Below are positions 46,440 to 58,849 of a stretch of DNA of 64,000 nt, piece by piece. The notes beneath the pieces are model-generated. The model had not been told where the DNA came from. It saw nothing but the letters and a program-made list of their open reading frames with translations, and did no database searches. Each line of letters opens with the position of its first letter. The first letter of the stretch is position 1. Made by a program: the position numbers and the translations under genes. Source of the stretch: Calycina herbarum (taxonomy: Eukaryota > Ascomycota > Leotiomycetes > Helotiales > Pezizellaceae); contig LLEY01000028.1 of the NCBI GenBank assembly GCA_001414485.1, positions 62,001 through 126,000 on the forward strand, given 5' to 3'.

Positions 46440-49400
46440 ACATTTTAAGTAGGAATATATAGATGAAAAACCTCTTCTTATATCGGCTTTAGTAAATAGG
46501 GTAGCTACTTTATAAGCCTTAGTAGATTTAGGGTATTTAGTCTATAGAATTATTTTAGACTGTTTTATCCGTTGTTATTAGCTCTCTTATATATAAATTA
46601 TACTAAGGTATTTATAGTTAGTAGAAGGAGTATTAGAGGATACTATATCCTAAGTAGTATCTTTTAGCATAGATATTAGAGGCTACTAGCAGAAACGGGT
46701 TTATACTTACGTAGTTTCTAAGATCGAGGGCTATGAAATAATTCTAGGAAAATCTTAGTTAAGGAAAGAGCGAGCTTTACTTAACGCTGTTAAAGGATGT
46801 TTACTCTTCTAAGACTCTAGGTTAGAAGTTTATAGCGAGCTAGAAAAGTCTTACTCCTATAAGTAAGTAAGCGCGGCCGTCTTCTACTTTCTTATAGATT
46901 ATAAACATAAGCTATAAGTTTTCTTAGCTAGCCTTATAGATATTAGTAAAGCGTTAGTAGAGAAGAAGTATATAAACCCGTAGATAAAGCTGCCTAGCTA
47001 GATCGGTCTAGAATTCTACCTAGCTTTTAATAGAAAAGAAGTAAATAAGTTACTAGTATACTAATAAGGAATTGATTATAGTATTAAGCTTTTATAGACG
47101 GACAGCGGATCTAAGGAGACAGTCCTATAGAGGCTACTCTATAATATATTATAGGACGAGCTATTAGTACTCTATAAAACCCTAACAGAGCTACTAGACA
47201 AGGAATTTATTTAAGTAAGCAACTCTCTAGCAGCTACGCTAGTACTCTTCGTATAGAAGCTAGGAGAGGGCCTACGGTTCTATTATAACTACTAGATACT
47301 AAATAAGTTAACCTATAAGAACCGCTATCTATTACCCTTAATCTAAGAGATACTTAACTAGATTAGAAAAGCAAAGTAGTTTATAAAAATAGATGTTATT
47401 ACTATGTTTTATAAGATACGAATTAAGAAGAGAGATAAGTAGAAAACGGCTTTCTAGACACGCTTTAGGCTTTTTAAATAGCTTATTACCTCTTTTAAGC
47501 TTATAAATACTCCTAGTACTTTCTAGCGGTATATTAATTATATGCTTTAAGAGTTCTTAGACAACTTCGTCTTAGTATATATCGACGATGTCTTAGTCTT
47601 TATAAACAGCACTTATAACTAACATCGTAAGCATGTCTATAAAGTAATACAAAGGCTTTAAGATACTAGGCTATAGCTTAATATTAATAAGTACAAATTT
47701 AAAGTATAGTCTACAAAGTACCTTAGGTTTATTATAAAAGTAGGGAAAGGTTTATAGATAGACCTAGCTAAAATATAAGCTATTATAGATTAGAAAGTAC
47801 TAATAATAGCAAAAGGCGTCCTTAGCTTCCTAGGATTTACGAATTTCTATCGACGGTTTATTAAGGACTTTTTACAGATTATAACTCCTCTCTATAGACT
47901 TGTTAAAAAGGATATATCCTTCTAATAGACAGACGAAGCGAATAGAGCCTTCGAACAGTTAAAGCAGGCCTTTATAGAGGCCCTAGTACTAGCTTAGTTT
48001 AACCTAGATTATAAGACGGTCTTAGAGATAGACTCCTCTAGATATTGCTTAGGAGGCGTGCTCTCTTAGGTAAAGAATAGCGTCTTACAGCCCGTAGCCT
48101 TCTTCTTAAAGAAACACGCACCTACTAAATATAATTACTTAATATATAATAAAGAGTTATTAGCTATTATTCGTTGTCTTAAGGAATAGGAAGCGGAGTT
48201 AAAAAGTATTAGGCAGTTTATAGTACTTACAGATTATAAGAATCTTAAGTACTTTATAATAGTCTATAAACTATCTAAAAGATAAATACGGTAGCAGTTA
48301 ATACTTAGTAAGTTTAACCTAATAATCTAATACTATCTAGGTAAAGAGAGAGGACTACTAGATATATTAATAAGGAGGGACTAGGACCTCTTAGAGGAGG
48401 GAGATAAACGTCTTAATTATAGAATAGTATAATTAATTCTAGACGGAATAATTTAAGGAAATACTATATAGCTAGTACTAGTATTAATAAACAGGAGGAA
48501 TTAAGTAAGCGACGTAGCGACGTAGTAAGTGTTTATAGACTAACTACGGAACTTCTAAGAAGAGGGAAAGGTATAGAATAAGGACTTCAGACGTCTTATA
48601 GACACTATCTACTAAGGAGATAGAGTATTTCTAGTAGACCTCGCTTCTCTAGTTAAAGTCTCTATCTCTAACTACTTAGTTAATAAGAACGGTGATTTAT
48701 AGTTTAGAGGTAGACTATAGGTCCTCGACTATAAGCTGCTATAGACCGTAATTATATAGGAACTCTATGATTCTATACTTATAGGCTATCCTAGTAAGAA
48801 CGGGATAATTATAATAGTCTTAAGAGAGTTCTTCTAGCTAAACCTATAGACTATAGTTAAGTAGTTTATCTATAACTATAGAGTTTACAGACGTACTAAG
48901 GTCTAGAGGGATCGTAAACAAGGCCTACTTCGTCCCTTACTAATTCCTAAGCAGTAATAGCAGGAGATCTCTATCGACTTTATTAGACTACTACTTATAA
49001 GTAAAGGCTCTAATATAATAGCAGTGTTCACAGACTATTTAGGCAAAGAGGTGCTCCTTATAGCCTATAACTCGACTATATTATCAGAGGAATTTACTCG
49101 CTTATTTATTACTATATACTATAGCTTATATAGACTACTAAGAGTAATAGTGTCTAATAAGGGCTTGTAATTCATTAGACAAGTATAGAAGACGCTTTAT
49201 AACTTCTTATAGATTAAACGACGGATCTCTACAGCCTTCTATCTATAAACTAACAGGTTAATAGAATAGGCAAATGCTAAAGTTGAGACGCTTCTATAGC
49301 AGTAGATTAATATCGCTTAGAGCAACTAGGCCGACTAGCTGCTAATAGTACAGTTAGCTTTTAATAGACAGGATTTAATATCAACGAGTATAAGCCCCTT

Positions 49401-50035
49401 CTAACTCAGCTACAGCTATCCGTTACAGACTATTAACTCTTTAACAGACGTCGTAGTACTTATAAACATAAAAACACTAATTCAAAAGAGCGAAGTAATA
49501 GTAGTAAAGATTAAAGCTATTATAGAATAGGTATAATTATTAATAGTAAGAGTATAATAAGACTAGGAGACTTAAGTAAATCTTTTATAGAATACTACTC
49601 CTACGTATAAGGTTAGAGACAAGGTATACTTAAGCTTATAGAATATATAGATAGACAGGGCTAGTAAGAAACTAGACACTTAATCTACTAAGTTTATAGT
49701 TATCAAGGTTATTAGCCTGTCTATATATAAGCTAGACACCCTACCTAGTATCTACAATATCTTTAATATAGACTTATTAAGGCTAGCAGCTATAGACCCG
49801 CTGCCTAGTTAAATTACAGACGATGATCAACTACCTATAATATTAGTAGACAATACTATAGAATAGCAAGTTAAAAGAATACTAGGTTAATAGTAAAAGA
49901 AGCTCTTAGGGAAAGGCTCTTATACTCGACTCGAGTATAAGGTTAAATAGATAGGATACGCAAACCTAACATAGGAACCTGCTACTAAGTTAGAGGACAT
50001 AGTAGCCCTAGACACCTACCTTTAAGAGTAGGAAG
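46440..50035 (+). pseudogene. Element E pol remnant with intact RT Y-x-D-D
   Basis: RT at about 47,090-47,900 has KIDVI-type and LDNFVLVYIDDVLVF text. The YIDD residues at 47,578-47,589 are unchanged. [16 protein letters not shown] follows as the connection region. RNase H lies at about 48,000-48,400 with EIDSSRYCLGGVLS. Integrase lies at about 48,580-49,450. A chromodomain at about 49,860-50,000 has LEYKVK, then TAG at the expected Trp, IGYANLT, again TAG for Trp, and EP. Despite the kept active site, many stops prevent expression. Confidence 0.87.
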
Positions 50036-50043
50036 AGGGGTAA

Positions 50044-50285
50044 TATCAAGGGTTATACCCGTAGAATAAGTCTCGGAGTACTCCAGCGACGTATTCACGT
50101 GACCTCGCTTGGCAACGTATAGACGTAACAGAACCTTCGAGAGTACCCTTAGCAGAACCCTCTAGAAAGAGCTAACTAAGTATATAAGTTAGCAAGGACT
50201 CTAGCTTAGAAAGGACAATCGAATCTTCTTATATATAGACAGCCTCTATAGTTCAATTCATTAGCACTTGCTATAAGCCCTGACA
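50044..50285 (+). repeat. Element E 3' LTR (242 bp)
   Basis: Starts TATCAAGGGTTATACC (mutated TGTTAAGG) and ends AAGCCCTGACA, then TCTTC. Confidence 0.94.
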
Positions 50286-50325
50286 TCTTCTCTCCTTATA
50301 GATAATCTAATATACTACTATTATA
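50286..50325 (+). repeat. Element C 3' LTR, last 35 bp
   Basis: After one TCTTC copy (50286-50290), the bases match the last 35 bp of the C 5' LTR, ending ACTACTATTATA. The AATAA duplication of C follows at 50326-50330. Confidence 0.88.
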
Positions 50326-52746
50326 AATAAGAAGTAGAGATCGCACGTCTAGCGGCTCTACCTATCCCCGCCGGTTTCTAATCTAAGCTAAGTCTTAACC
50401 TAGCCTTTCTTAAAGCTTTTCCTTCTAACTATAAGATATAGGTAAACCTAGGTTTTAGTAGTAGAACTTCTAAAGTTCCTCTAAGTAATAGTTAAGATTA
50501 CTTTTTAGTTCTTAAGTGTTTTCTAAGTATAAGTAATTTAACTATTTAATTAAATACTTAACTTATCCTTTAATAAGTTTATAGTTAAGAATCCTCTTAA
50601 CTTTATATTTAGCGTTTAAGTTTACTAGTTAAATTTCTATAAATAGAGCTAGTAGAGCTCCTAGTAGTACTAGTTTAAGTAAGGATATATAGAATACTAG
50701 ATAGATGTTTATTATCTTTAGTAGCGCTAGTTTATAATTTAAAAGTCTCTTAACTTATTTAATTTTAAATAGTTTAAGTTTTTTATAATCTAGTTTATTA
50801 CTTAGTCTTTTTATATTAATATTTTTCTATACTAAGTAGACCTTATCTCTCTCTTTTAGCATTAGCTCCTAACTACGTCGTTTATTATAGTAGTATACGT
50901 TTCTTTTAGCTACGAACTATAAATCCTCTATAAGTTCTTTATATAGACTTTTAATTTTTAAGACATAAATATAAGTAAGTTAGTTATTAATAGTCGTAGA
51001 CAGCGGTTCTTAATACACTAATAATTTATATCTATAATTAGCGGAGAATAGTATAATAAGTGTTATTTCTATTACTAAACTATTATAAGCAAACTATACT
51101 AAGAGTAGTAGTTCTACCTAGTTATCTTACTAGTAGTTTATATAATAATAAAGATATATTTTAACTACTTAATTTATTTGTTCGTTTCCTCTATTTATTT
51201 AAGAGTAAAAAGCTATAGAGAGCTTTCTTTTTATACCTAATCGTTCTATAAGAGTAATCTAAAATTTTAAGATAAAGAGCTTATCTCTATCTAAGAGTAT
51301 CTCTTTAAGTAGTCTATATCTTAAGACTACTTTTCTAAGAAATACGAATACTAATTCCTTAGCTATACTTAACTCTATATATACTATTAGAATTATATAC
51401 TTTATAAGTCGTTCTATAATAACTAGGATCACGTTATACTTAACTCCTATTATCAGATTCTTAGATTTTAATAATTTAATAATAAAATCTATAGATATTA
51501 ATTTCTAAGGTATTTATAGTATTAGAGTAGTGTTTATCTATTTATATAAAGTATAGTAGGAAGCCTTATTCCTAGTATAGGTATTATATTCCGCTATTAC
51601 TTTCTTAACTATTATAGATAACTAATTAATATAGTAATATTATCTTATCTACTAAAGAGTTCTACGAATTCCTTAGTAGTCGTAAGTAGGCGTAGTATAG
51701 TATTCTTATATAAACTCTTTTATATATAAGCTAGGAACCTATAGTTTCTCTTTCACGTACTAGTTATAACCTTATAAATACTTTAAATTTTATCTATCTA
51801 GATATTATTTATTACTACTATTTTATATATAGTAGATACTAAGTCGTCGTTTTTATTATATTTTAATATTACTATATTAACGTATTTTTTGTTTTTCTTA
51901 TAGCCTGGTTTCTAGCTTAGAGTATCGGCTTAAGCGTTACTTATTCTACTAATATATTAAATAATTATCTTAAATCCTACTAAGGTTTTAGACTACCTAG
52001 CTAGGCATCTAGTAACGAGTTTCTTAGTTATAGTAAACGTCTTTAGATTCAGATAATTAGTAAGTACTATTACTAAGTACGTCGTACCTTAGAGATAAAT
52101 CCTCTATTCTTTAAGAGCTAGAATAATAGCTATTAGTTCTTTGTTATAAATACTATAATTATATTATACTATATTAAAAGTTTTTAAGAAATATACTATA
52201 AGTATAAGTTTTCCTGTTTTATTTAGTTATAGATATATAGCACTTACTACTATATCTAAGGCGTCTATTTCTATTATACTTAGTTTCTTATAATTAAAAT
52301 TATATAAGATAGGTTTTACTATAAACCGTTCTTTAATTTCCTAGAAGGCCTTTTTAGCCTTCTTATCTTAGATAAAAGCTATAGCTTTTCTAGTTAGTAT
52401 TAACATAGGTTTTATAATCTTTATATAGTCCTTAATAAATAGTTAATAGAAATTAGTAAATCCTAAAAAGGATTATATATCTTTAAAGTTTTTTAGTAAT
52501 TCTTATTTAACAACTATATAGATCTTTTCTAGATCTATTTCTATTTTTCCTAGACTAAATACCTATCTAAGAAAGAGAGTTTTATTAACTCTAAACTTAT
52601 ATTTCAAGAGTTTTAAACAAGAGTCTACTTTAGCAAGTCTTTATAAAACTTCCTTTATATAGCTTTTATATTCTTCTAGATTTTCTAAGAAAATTAATAT
52701 ATTATTTAAGTAATATATAACAGTTACTCTTAGAAGATCCTCTAGA
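50326..52746 (-). mobile_element. Element I, fragment 4: chromodomain to RT, inverted D family
   Basis: Reverse complement of D from about 37,680 back to about 35,260. Reading minus gives a chromodomain (about 50,440-50,620), integrase (about 50,930-51,720), RNase H (about 51,960-52,330) and RT (about 52,330-52,746) with the catalytic box YLNNILIFL at about 52,695-52,720. The element is cut in RT by the LTR of G. The rest of I, about 3.9 kb if like D, must lie beyond the window. Stops are frequent and no frame is usable. Confidence 0.88.
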
Positions 52747-53235
52747 TATTACGAATCACGTTATACGTAGTAAGTAGTCTAGACGGCGCTCTAATAAGAC
52801 AAGGTACGATATCTAGGAAATAGAAGGTAGTATAAGAGGGAATTAGTAATATAAAAGCATTTAGGTATTCTAGGATCTTACTGTTGAATAATTGTTAGAG
52901 GTTACGTAATAGATCCCGTTAGATCCTATAAGGGATCTAAAGGGATCTAGGGATCTAGGCTTGTATAAGGATTCAGATAGCACGAAGGGTTCTATATAAG
53001 ACTGGCACTTCTACTATTAGATAGGAGCTTTGTACTTAACTTTAGTTATTAATCTTATTATCTTATTTAACATCTTTAATATAAGTAACGAGTTTACTTC
53101 TAAGTAAATAACCCGGCGTATCTGTACTTCTTACTTATATACTAACCTTTAAGACTTAGTTATCTTTGTTTAGTTTATTTAAGTTTTGTTATACTTTAAG
53201 CACTTACTTAGAAGTTTAGTCGCTATAGCCCTAGC
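52747..53235 (+). mobile_element. Element G, part 1: 5' LTR and leader (D family)
   Basis: Third copy of the D family, inserted in the RT of element I. The LTR is 52,747-53,193 (447 bp), starting TATTACGAATCACG and ending TTTTGTTATA. In place of the TCGC/GCGA block of D it has a different dyad of GATCC and GGATC words at about 52,905-52,960. The leader after the LTR matches D until element H interrupts it at CTAGC. Confidence 0.88.
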
Positions 53236-53518
53236 TGTAACGGCACGAAACGGATACTACTACAAAAGAGGCATATAGAAGTGCGTTCGATAGAATGACA
53301 TATCCGAATACTAGGCTCTGATACGAAGGAAAAGACTAAATTGGTCTTTCCCGATAGAGAGGAGGCAGCTATTTACAAGAGGTTCGGACAATAGTAAGTC
53401 CGGAGCCATCTAGCTATTCTAAATCCTAAAACAACATCTGTATTATATCCCATTCGGCACGTAGACTCGGCAATTCCAATTCCGATCATTCTGATAAATT
53501 CCCGATGGTTCCATTATA
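53236..53518 (-). repeat. Element H 3' LTR (283 bp)
   Basis: Plus-strand reading starts TGTAACGGCACGAAACGG and ends GGTTCCATTATA. It is less mutated than the right copy, which starts TATAATAGTACG. Confidence 0.94.
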
Positions 53519-54007
53519 TCCCCTCTCCTTGAAAAAGACTCGTCCTCGAGGCTTCGTATTGTCGGTGCGGTATCGGTGGGCGGTGTCTGTAGGCGGTAGT
53601 ATTGTCGTTTGTGGTTTAAATCGTGGTTTGTTAGTCGTCTTTTGTATAACAATAGCGATAAACGAAAAGAAGGAGATCTAATTAGCTATCGGGTAGGAGT
53701 CGGTAGGCTGCAGTGGCATTTGCGGTTTATTCGCTATTGCCGTTTATAATAATAGTAATAAACAACAATTACAACACGCTAGCTATTATTGTCCGTTATA
53801 TATTAGTAGCTAACTCGCCCTCGATTCTGATTTCTTTTCCTCTTTCCTTTCTAACGAACAATAACAAATCAAGCTATAAGAATAGCCTCCGATCAGGTAT
53901 ATCTTCCTACGCTGACGTCTTTAGATATATATACACACATATATAGCGTAAGTCTTCACCTTCAGAGTCGGGGCTGACTCGGAGTGCTAATCAGTTTACA
54001 TAGCAAA

Positions 54008-54828
54008 ATGCCTCTTCCTTGCCCTGCTGGTGCCCTTCCGGATGCCCACCGCGTCTGCTGCGTTCGGTGCCTTCAGGCAAAAGCTAGAGACGGGGAGTAT
54101 AAGTATGTCTTCGTAAAAGACATATCTAAGAAGTGCGAGTATTACGTTGGGTAGAACGCCGTTTGTGTCCCGGTAAGTAGTCCTAAGTCTGAATCAAGTC
54201 TAAACCTATACTAACCATCGTAGTTGCCCTGGTTTATAGAGAAGGAGTTTATTATCTTACAGCTCTTAGAAAGCCCGGTTACGATCAAGAAGGCTGCTAA
54301 GGCTATTGACAAGATCATAGTCGTTGCTGCTGCGGAGGCACCTAAGACTATAACAGAGTTGTAGTGCGCGCTCCTTAAGGAGACTCGGGCGCTTCGCGTC
54401 GAGGTTGCTATAAGTATTCCTTCCTTAGTCGGTGCGGTTACGGAGGTGATTTTAGACTAACATTCTAACAGGCCGGTAATGCTATACAGGTTCAGATTCG
54501 GGACCTCTTCGAAGCCTATCTGAAGAGCTTGCGGGTCGCGGGTGGTCGTCAAAGTAAGAAGCGTAAGTACGCGGAGGTGGAGGGGGTTCCTAGGGATAAG
54601 CCGGTTCGGGTCCCTTTCGGTAGAGAGAATAGCGAGGAGGAGGATTATAAGGACGAGGATGATAAGGAGGCTGAGGCTGCTGCTACATAGCTGGCTGACG
54701 GGGTAGCTGGGGTGGAGGAGGTTGAGCTTTAGATCCTGTTTAGTAGCGACTCGGTGTTGTCTTCTTATTCTTCTACTTTGTCGATTTTAAGTTACTTAGG
54801 GGTAACTAGGATCAGTAGATATTCTTAA
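54008..54828 (+). pseudogene. Accessory gene in element H, antisense to pol; Cys-rich start and acidic tail
   Basis: Unrecognised protein encoded on the strand opposite to the retrotransposon's own genes, tail to tail with pol. It begins MPLPCPAGALPDAHRVCCVR, with further Cys in VRCLQ, KKCEYY and AVCVP, suggesting a zinc-binding C-x2-C type module in which some Cys became Tyr. A good intron (54173-54223: donor GTAAGT, CTAAC branch, TAG acceptor) leads to LPWFIEKEFIILQLLE and an Ala/Lys-rich helix. The frame then changes near 54,400-54,470, where a second intron ending CTAACAG is plausible. The rest has IRDLFEAYLKSL, a basic patch KKRKY, then a strongly acidic Glu/Asp run. In-frame stops inside exons are TAG, as expected from RIP. 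The region is richer in G and C than its surroundings. Confidence 0.6.
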
Positions 54829-54929
54829 GAGTTGTTTAGTTGAATAATAAACTCTTTACTTATCCTTGTCTGTTTCCTATATACGTATCTATTTAGAGAG
54901 GAGTCGGGGTAGTCCCGGTTACTCTAGGT

Positions 54930-57900
54930 ATTTAACGTAGAAGTCCCTTAATCGATATAGTAAACCTTGAAAATTATCGGCAGGATACTAAGTAGGGTTA
55001 GAATCGTAGCTGACCTATTTTACTTAATACTGTAGTTGTCTCCTGAAAAGTCTACTAGCGAGAATCTCTTAAACTTCCTATTCTTATACACCTTAAATAA
55101 TCTCTAGAGGTAGCTCTAGGGCTTCCTGTCTAGGTAGAGGGGTATTCAGGTCCTTAGACAGTACGTCTATAGCGAAAACGTTATAAATTAATAATCCTTC
55201 TAGGAGCTTTAACCTATAAGAGTGTCCTATACGTTCTAGTATTTCAAAAGGTCCCGTCTACTACTCGGCTAACTTTCGGCTAGGTCGATTTATCTTAAGG
55301 TTCCTGGTTAATAAGTAGACCTTATTACTAATATCCTATTCGATAGCTCTTCGGTATTAATTCGTACTATCTTATATTCTCTACTAGGCTTTGGTTATAT
55401 TATCTTTAGCTACGTTCTAGGCCGAGTATATACGTCAGGCTATTTTAACTGCCTTATTATAATTTAATCGTTCCTAGGGAATAGAAGTCTTTAGAGTATT
55501 CTAGTTCTACAAGGTTCTCGAATCGAGTTCGAACTTGAGCCGATAAGGGGTTATACTGATTAAGGAGTACGGGAGGGTTATTTATACTCGGTCTATTAGA
55601 GAGATTAACTCGCTCTAATTATCCTAGTAGTAGGTTATAAAAGGCCTTAGTCTCTAATTGATATATCGGTTTATAATCTCTGTCTAACTATCTGTTTATT
55701 TATAGTAAGCTATAGAGAGCTTAAGCTTAACACCGATAATACGATAGAATTCCGCCTAAAAAGCCGAGACGAATTAAGGTTCTCTATTAGACGTAATCGA
55801 TTTAGGATAGTGTCTAAAACAATAGATCTACTATATAAAAAGTTAAGCTAATCCTCTAGCGTCGGTTATAGAATAGTAGGGAATAGACACCGAGTCCTTT
55901 CTAAGGCAGTTAATAAATACTAGTATAGCGTTATATCCGTGTTTATCTTTTAGAAAGAACTTAAAATCTATATATAAATACTATATCAGGTAATCGGGAA
56001 CTAGTAGTAGGTGAAGAAACCCTTACTGTTTAGTCTGTCGAGGATAAGAGTATCTACACGCTCGGCAGTTAGCTACGTATACTTTATAGTCTGAACCTAT
56101 ACTGATCTAGTAGTAGGCGGGAGCTAATAACTAGTATATCTTTTAGGTACTTAGGTAAGTACTAGATACTTAGTCGTAGACTTCTCGGATCAGATTCGTA
56201 TAGAGTTCGGTGTTTCTTTAGACGTAAAGCCGTCCTCTAAATAGGAGTAAATTATCTAGCGAGATAGTATAACCGTTCTTAAGCTAGCCACGCTCTTTCT
56301 AGAAGGATTATATATTATCTACCTTTAGCCTCTAAATCAGGTCCGACTTATATTCTAGTATAATATCTAGCTAAATCGTACTAATAGATATTGCTTGTTT
56401 TTATAAAAAGGTCTAAGTAAGGTCGGCGTTGATTTAGAGGTCTAACCTAACAGGTCTAAAAAGAGTACGCGAGCAGCTGTCTAACTTAACTTAATCCTGT
56501 ATTTTAATATCTTACTCGTGTCTAGTTAGGATATCTGCCTTTTAATTTACTATTCTAGACGTAAATCGGATCTAGAAATTAAAGTTAGATAGGAATTCTA
56601 TCTATCGTACTTGCTTAGCTATAAGTAGCTTAGTTGTTATAAAGTATTCTAAGGATCTATAGTCTAAGTATACGTCGATACAGCTCTAATACGACATAAG
56701 TTTAAGCCTCTACTTCTTAAACGCTTTAATAATTATAAACAATTCCTTATTATAGATTTCCTAATTCGCTTCGTAGCTAACTAGGACGTAGGAGTAAAAA
56801 CCTATAGGATACCACCGATCACCGTGTTATTAGGAGAATATACCTGCTATTACTCTATTAGAAGAGTCTGTCTCTAGCTTCGTATTAAGTTCGGGGTCGA
56901 AGTAGTATAAAGCTTAAACTAAGAGTAGCTAGGTCTATAATTCTTTAAAAGCTTTCTCGTATTCGAGTGTCTACTGAAACGGCTCTGAAGAGCGCGTTAT
57001 AGTAGTTAGAGGTTTTGCGATTTTGCCGAAGTTCTTAATAAATTATCTATAGAAACTATAAAAGCCTAGGTAGGACTTTACACCTGTTATAGTGCTAGGT
57101 CGGGCCTAGTTATATAGAGGTTCTACTTTCTCAGGGTCTACTTCGAGTCCTTTCGTAGTTAATATATAACTAAGATATTTAACTTAGGTAATACTAAATT
57201 CGCTTTTCTTAATATCTACTTAGAGTTCTACTTCTCGGAGCTAATTCAGAACCTTTCTAACTTATTCCTTATATTCTTCGATACTATCTAAATAAATTAA
57301 TATATCGTCTAAGTAAGCAATATAGAAGTTATCTAGATATTCGATTAAGACGTCGTTTATATAACGTTAGTAGGTAGCGGGTCTATTATAGAGTCTAAAA
57401 GGAAGGACCTTATATTTATATATTCTATACCTAGTCTTAAACGTGGTTATCTCTTCTAAGTTAGGGTCTATTCAGATACGGTAGAAGGCTTGTCGTATAT
57501 CCAACTTAGTAAAGATCTTAGCTTTCCTTATTCTCGAAAGGAGTTCGTTAATATAAGGAATAGAGTAGGGGTCGTTTCAGGTAAGAGTATTAAGCTTCTG
57601 ATAATCGATATAGAACTATAGCTTATCGCTATTAGGCTTTTTAACGAAGAGTACTAGTAAGGCGAAAAGACTATTACTATTAATAATAAATCCTTTATTT
57701 AAATTATTAATAAGGTACTCTTTTGTCACTTATAGCTCTACGGTTAACTGTCGATATAGTAGGGAGTAGAAGGTAGGAAGTGGTTCGTTTAAGGTGATTT
57801 TATAATTATATTTATAGTAAGGAGGAAGTTTATCTAAGGCTGCCTTTGAGAATATATCTTAGTATAAGGAATAATATTTAGAGAGTCGGGACTATATTAG

Positions 57901-58700
57901 ATCTATAGTCTTAGCGTTGTCTATAAGCAGAGCTGACTTCTCTTCGATAATCCGATCTAATTCGTAGATACTAGTTATAAAGAACTCGGTATCAGGTCGT
58001 TTTATATTAAAATATAAAGCATTTGTACTTATCTTACTAATAAATAAGTATGTAGTCTGATCCGTCTAGGCTGTACTTGTAGGTCGGAGAGGATTTAGAC
58101 TAGGGTTAGATATAGAATTATTAGGAGTTAGAGTTGTAGATAATAGTAATAACTTAGTTAAGAGTTCACTACTCTTCCGTCGTTTTTCGTCTTAATAGAG
58201 AGTGTAATCCCTTTAATTCGTATCCGACTATATATTCAAATAAGGCTTCTAGATCTAGCTAGAAGTTAAAGAAAGTAAGATCTCCTTTCCGAAGTAAGAA
58301 GTTAGTAGGGTTTCAGCTAGCTAAATAAGTTGATTCCTAGTAGGGTTAAGGAGAATTTTAAAGTGTTTTAACTATTTATTTCTAATAATTAAGTCTTATT
58401 ATCTAAGATTTAGGACGACAAAGGGGCAGTTATAGATACGACGTCTATCTAGGTTTAGATATAGCTATATAAACCGCGTTGCCTTACTCTTAATACTACT
58501 GTCGTATCTACGAACAGGCACCGAGTATAGTAAATTTTAAATCTGTAATCCTAGTAATTAGGCTAGTTATAGAGCTAAAGGTCGATTTAAGAATAGAAAA
58601 CCGTTCGCTCCTATATCTATCAAAGCTTATAACTTAATACTATATCTATATATACTAAGGGTCGTATCTATAAGGAATTAGTTTCCTCTTATAAGGCTAG
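54930..58700 (-). pseudogene. Element H pol remnant with intact RT Y-x-D-D
   Basis: Read on minus. The protease site near 58,600-58,625 is ALIDIGANGFLFL, where D-T-G-A has Thr changed to Ile. RT at about 57,000-57,800 includes KVLPFRLYNRPATYQRYI and the catalytic box YLDDILIYL with both Asp kept (57,304-57,315). RNase H lies at about 56,560-57,000, integrase at about 55,200-56,500, and the chromodomain at about 54,960-55,110 (EILASRLFRRQLQY then a mutated core and YPADNFQG). Several TAG/TAA codons block expression. Confidence 0.85.
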
Positions 58701-58849
58701 AAAGATTAAGGTTTAATAGGTTATATTTATATAGGCCTAGAAAGGAGTCTTTACCTAGGCCGCCTCGTTTTCTCTCTAATCTAGGTCTGAATTAGAGTAC
58801 TCTATAGGGACTTGTATATTATCTTCGTCTACTTCCTAGACTATCTCTT

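Larger units (their letters stand above)
44823..50285 (+). mobile_element. Element E: complete Ty3/gypsy chromovirus inside an LTR of C, 5463 bp
   Basis: Bounded by 242-bp LTRs and the exact duplication TCTTC (44818-44822 and 50286-50290). A polypurine tract GGAAGAGGGGTAA precedes the 3' LTR. It must be younger than C because it splits a C LTR. RIP damage is lighter in the catalytic core than in A and B. Order is a leader with tandem repeats, gag, protease, RT, RNase H, integrase, chromodomain. Confidence 0.95.

Noticed and set aside
53443..53652. Short minus-strand open frame at the left end of element H
   Set aside because: It lies in the LTR and polypurine region of H; the similar frame at 60,672-60,887 is the same LTR text.
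53713..53946. Plus-strand 77-codon frame upstream of the H accessory gene
   Set aside because: Low-complexity Ile/Asn-rich text in AT-rich DNA; more likely promoter or leader of the accessory gene.
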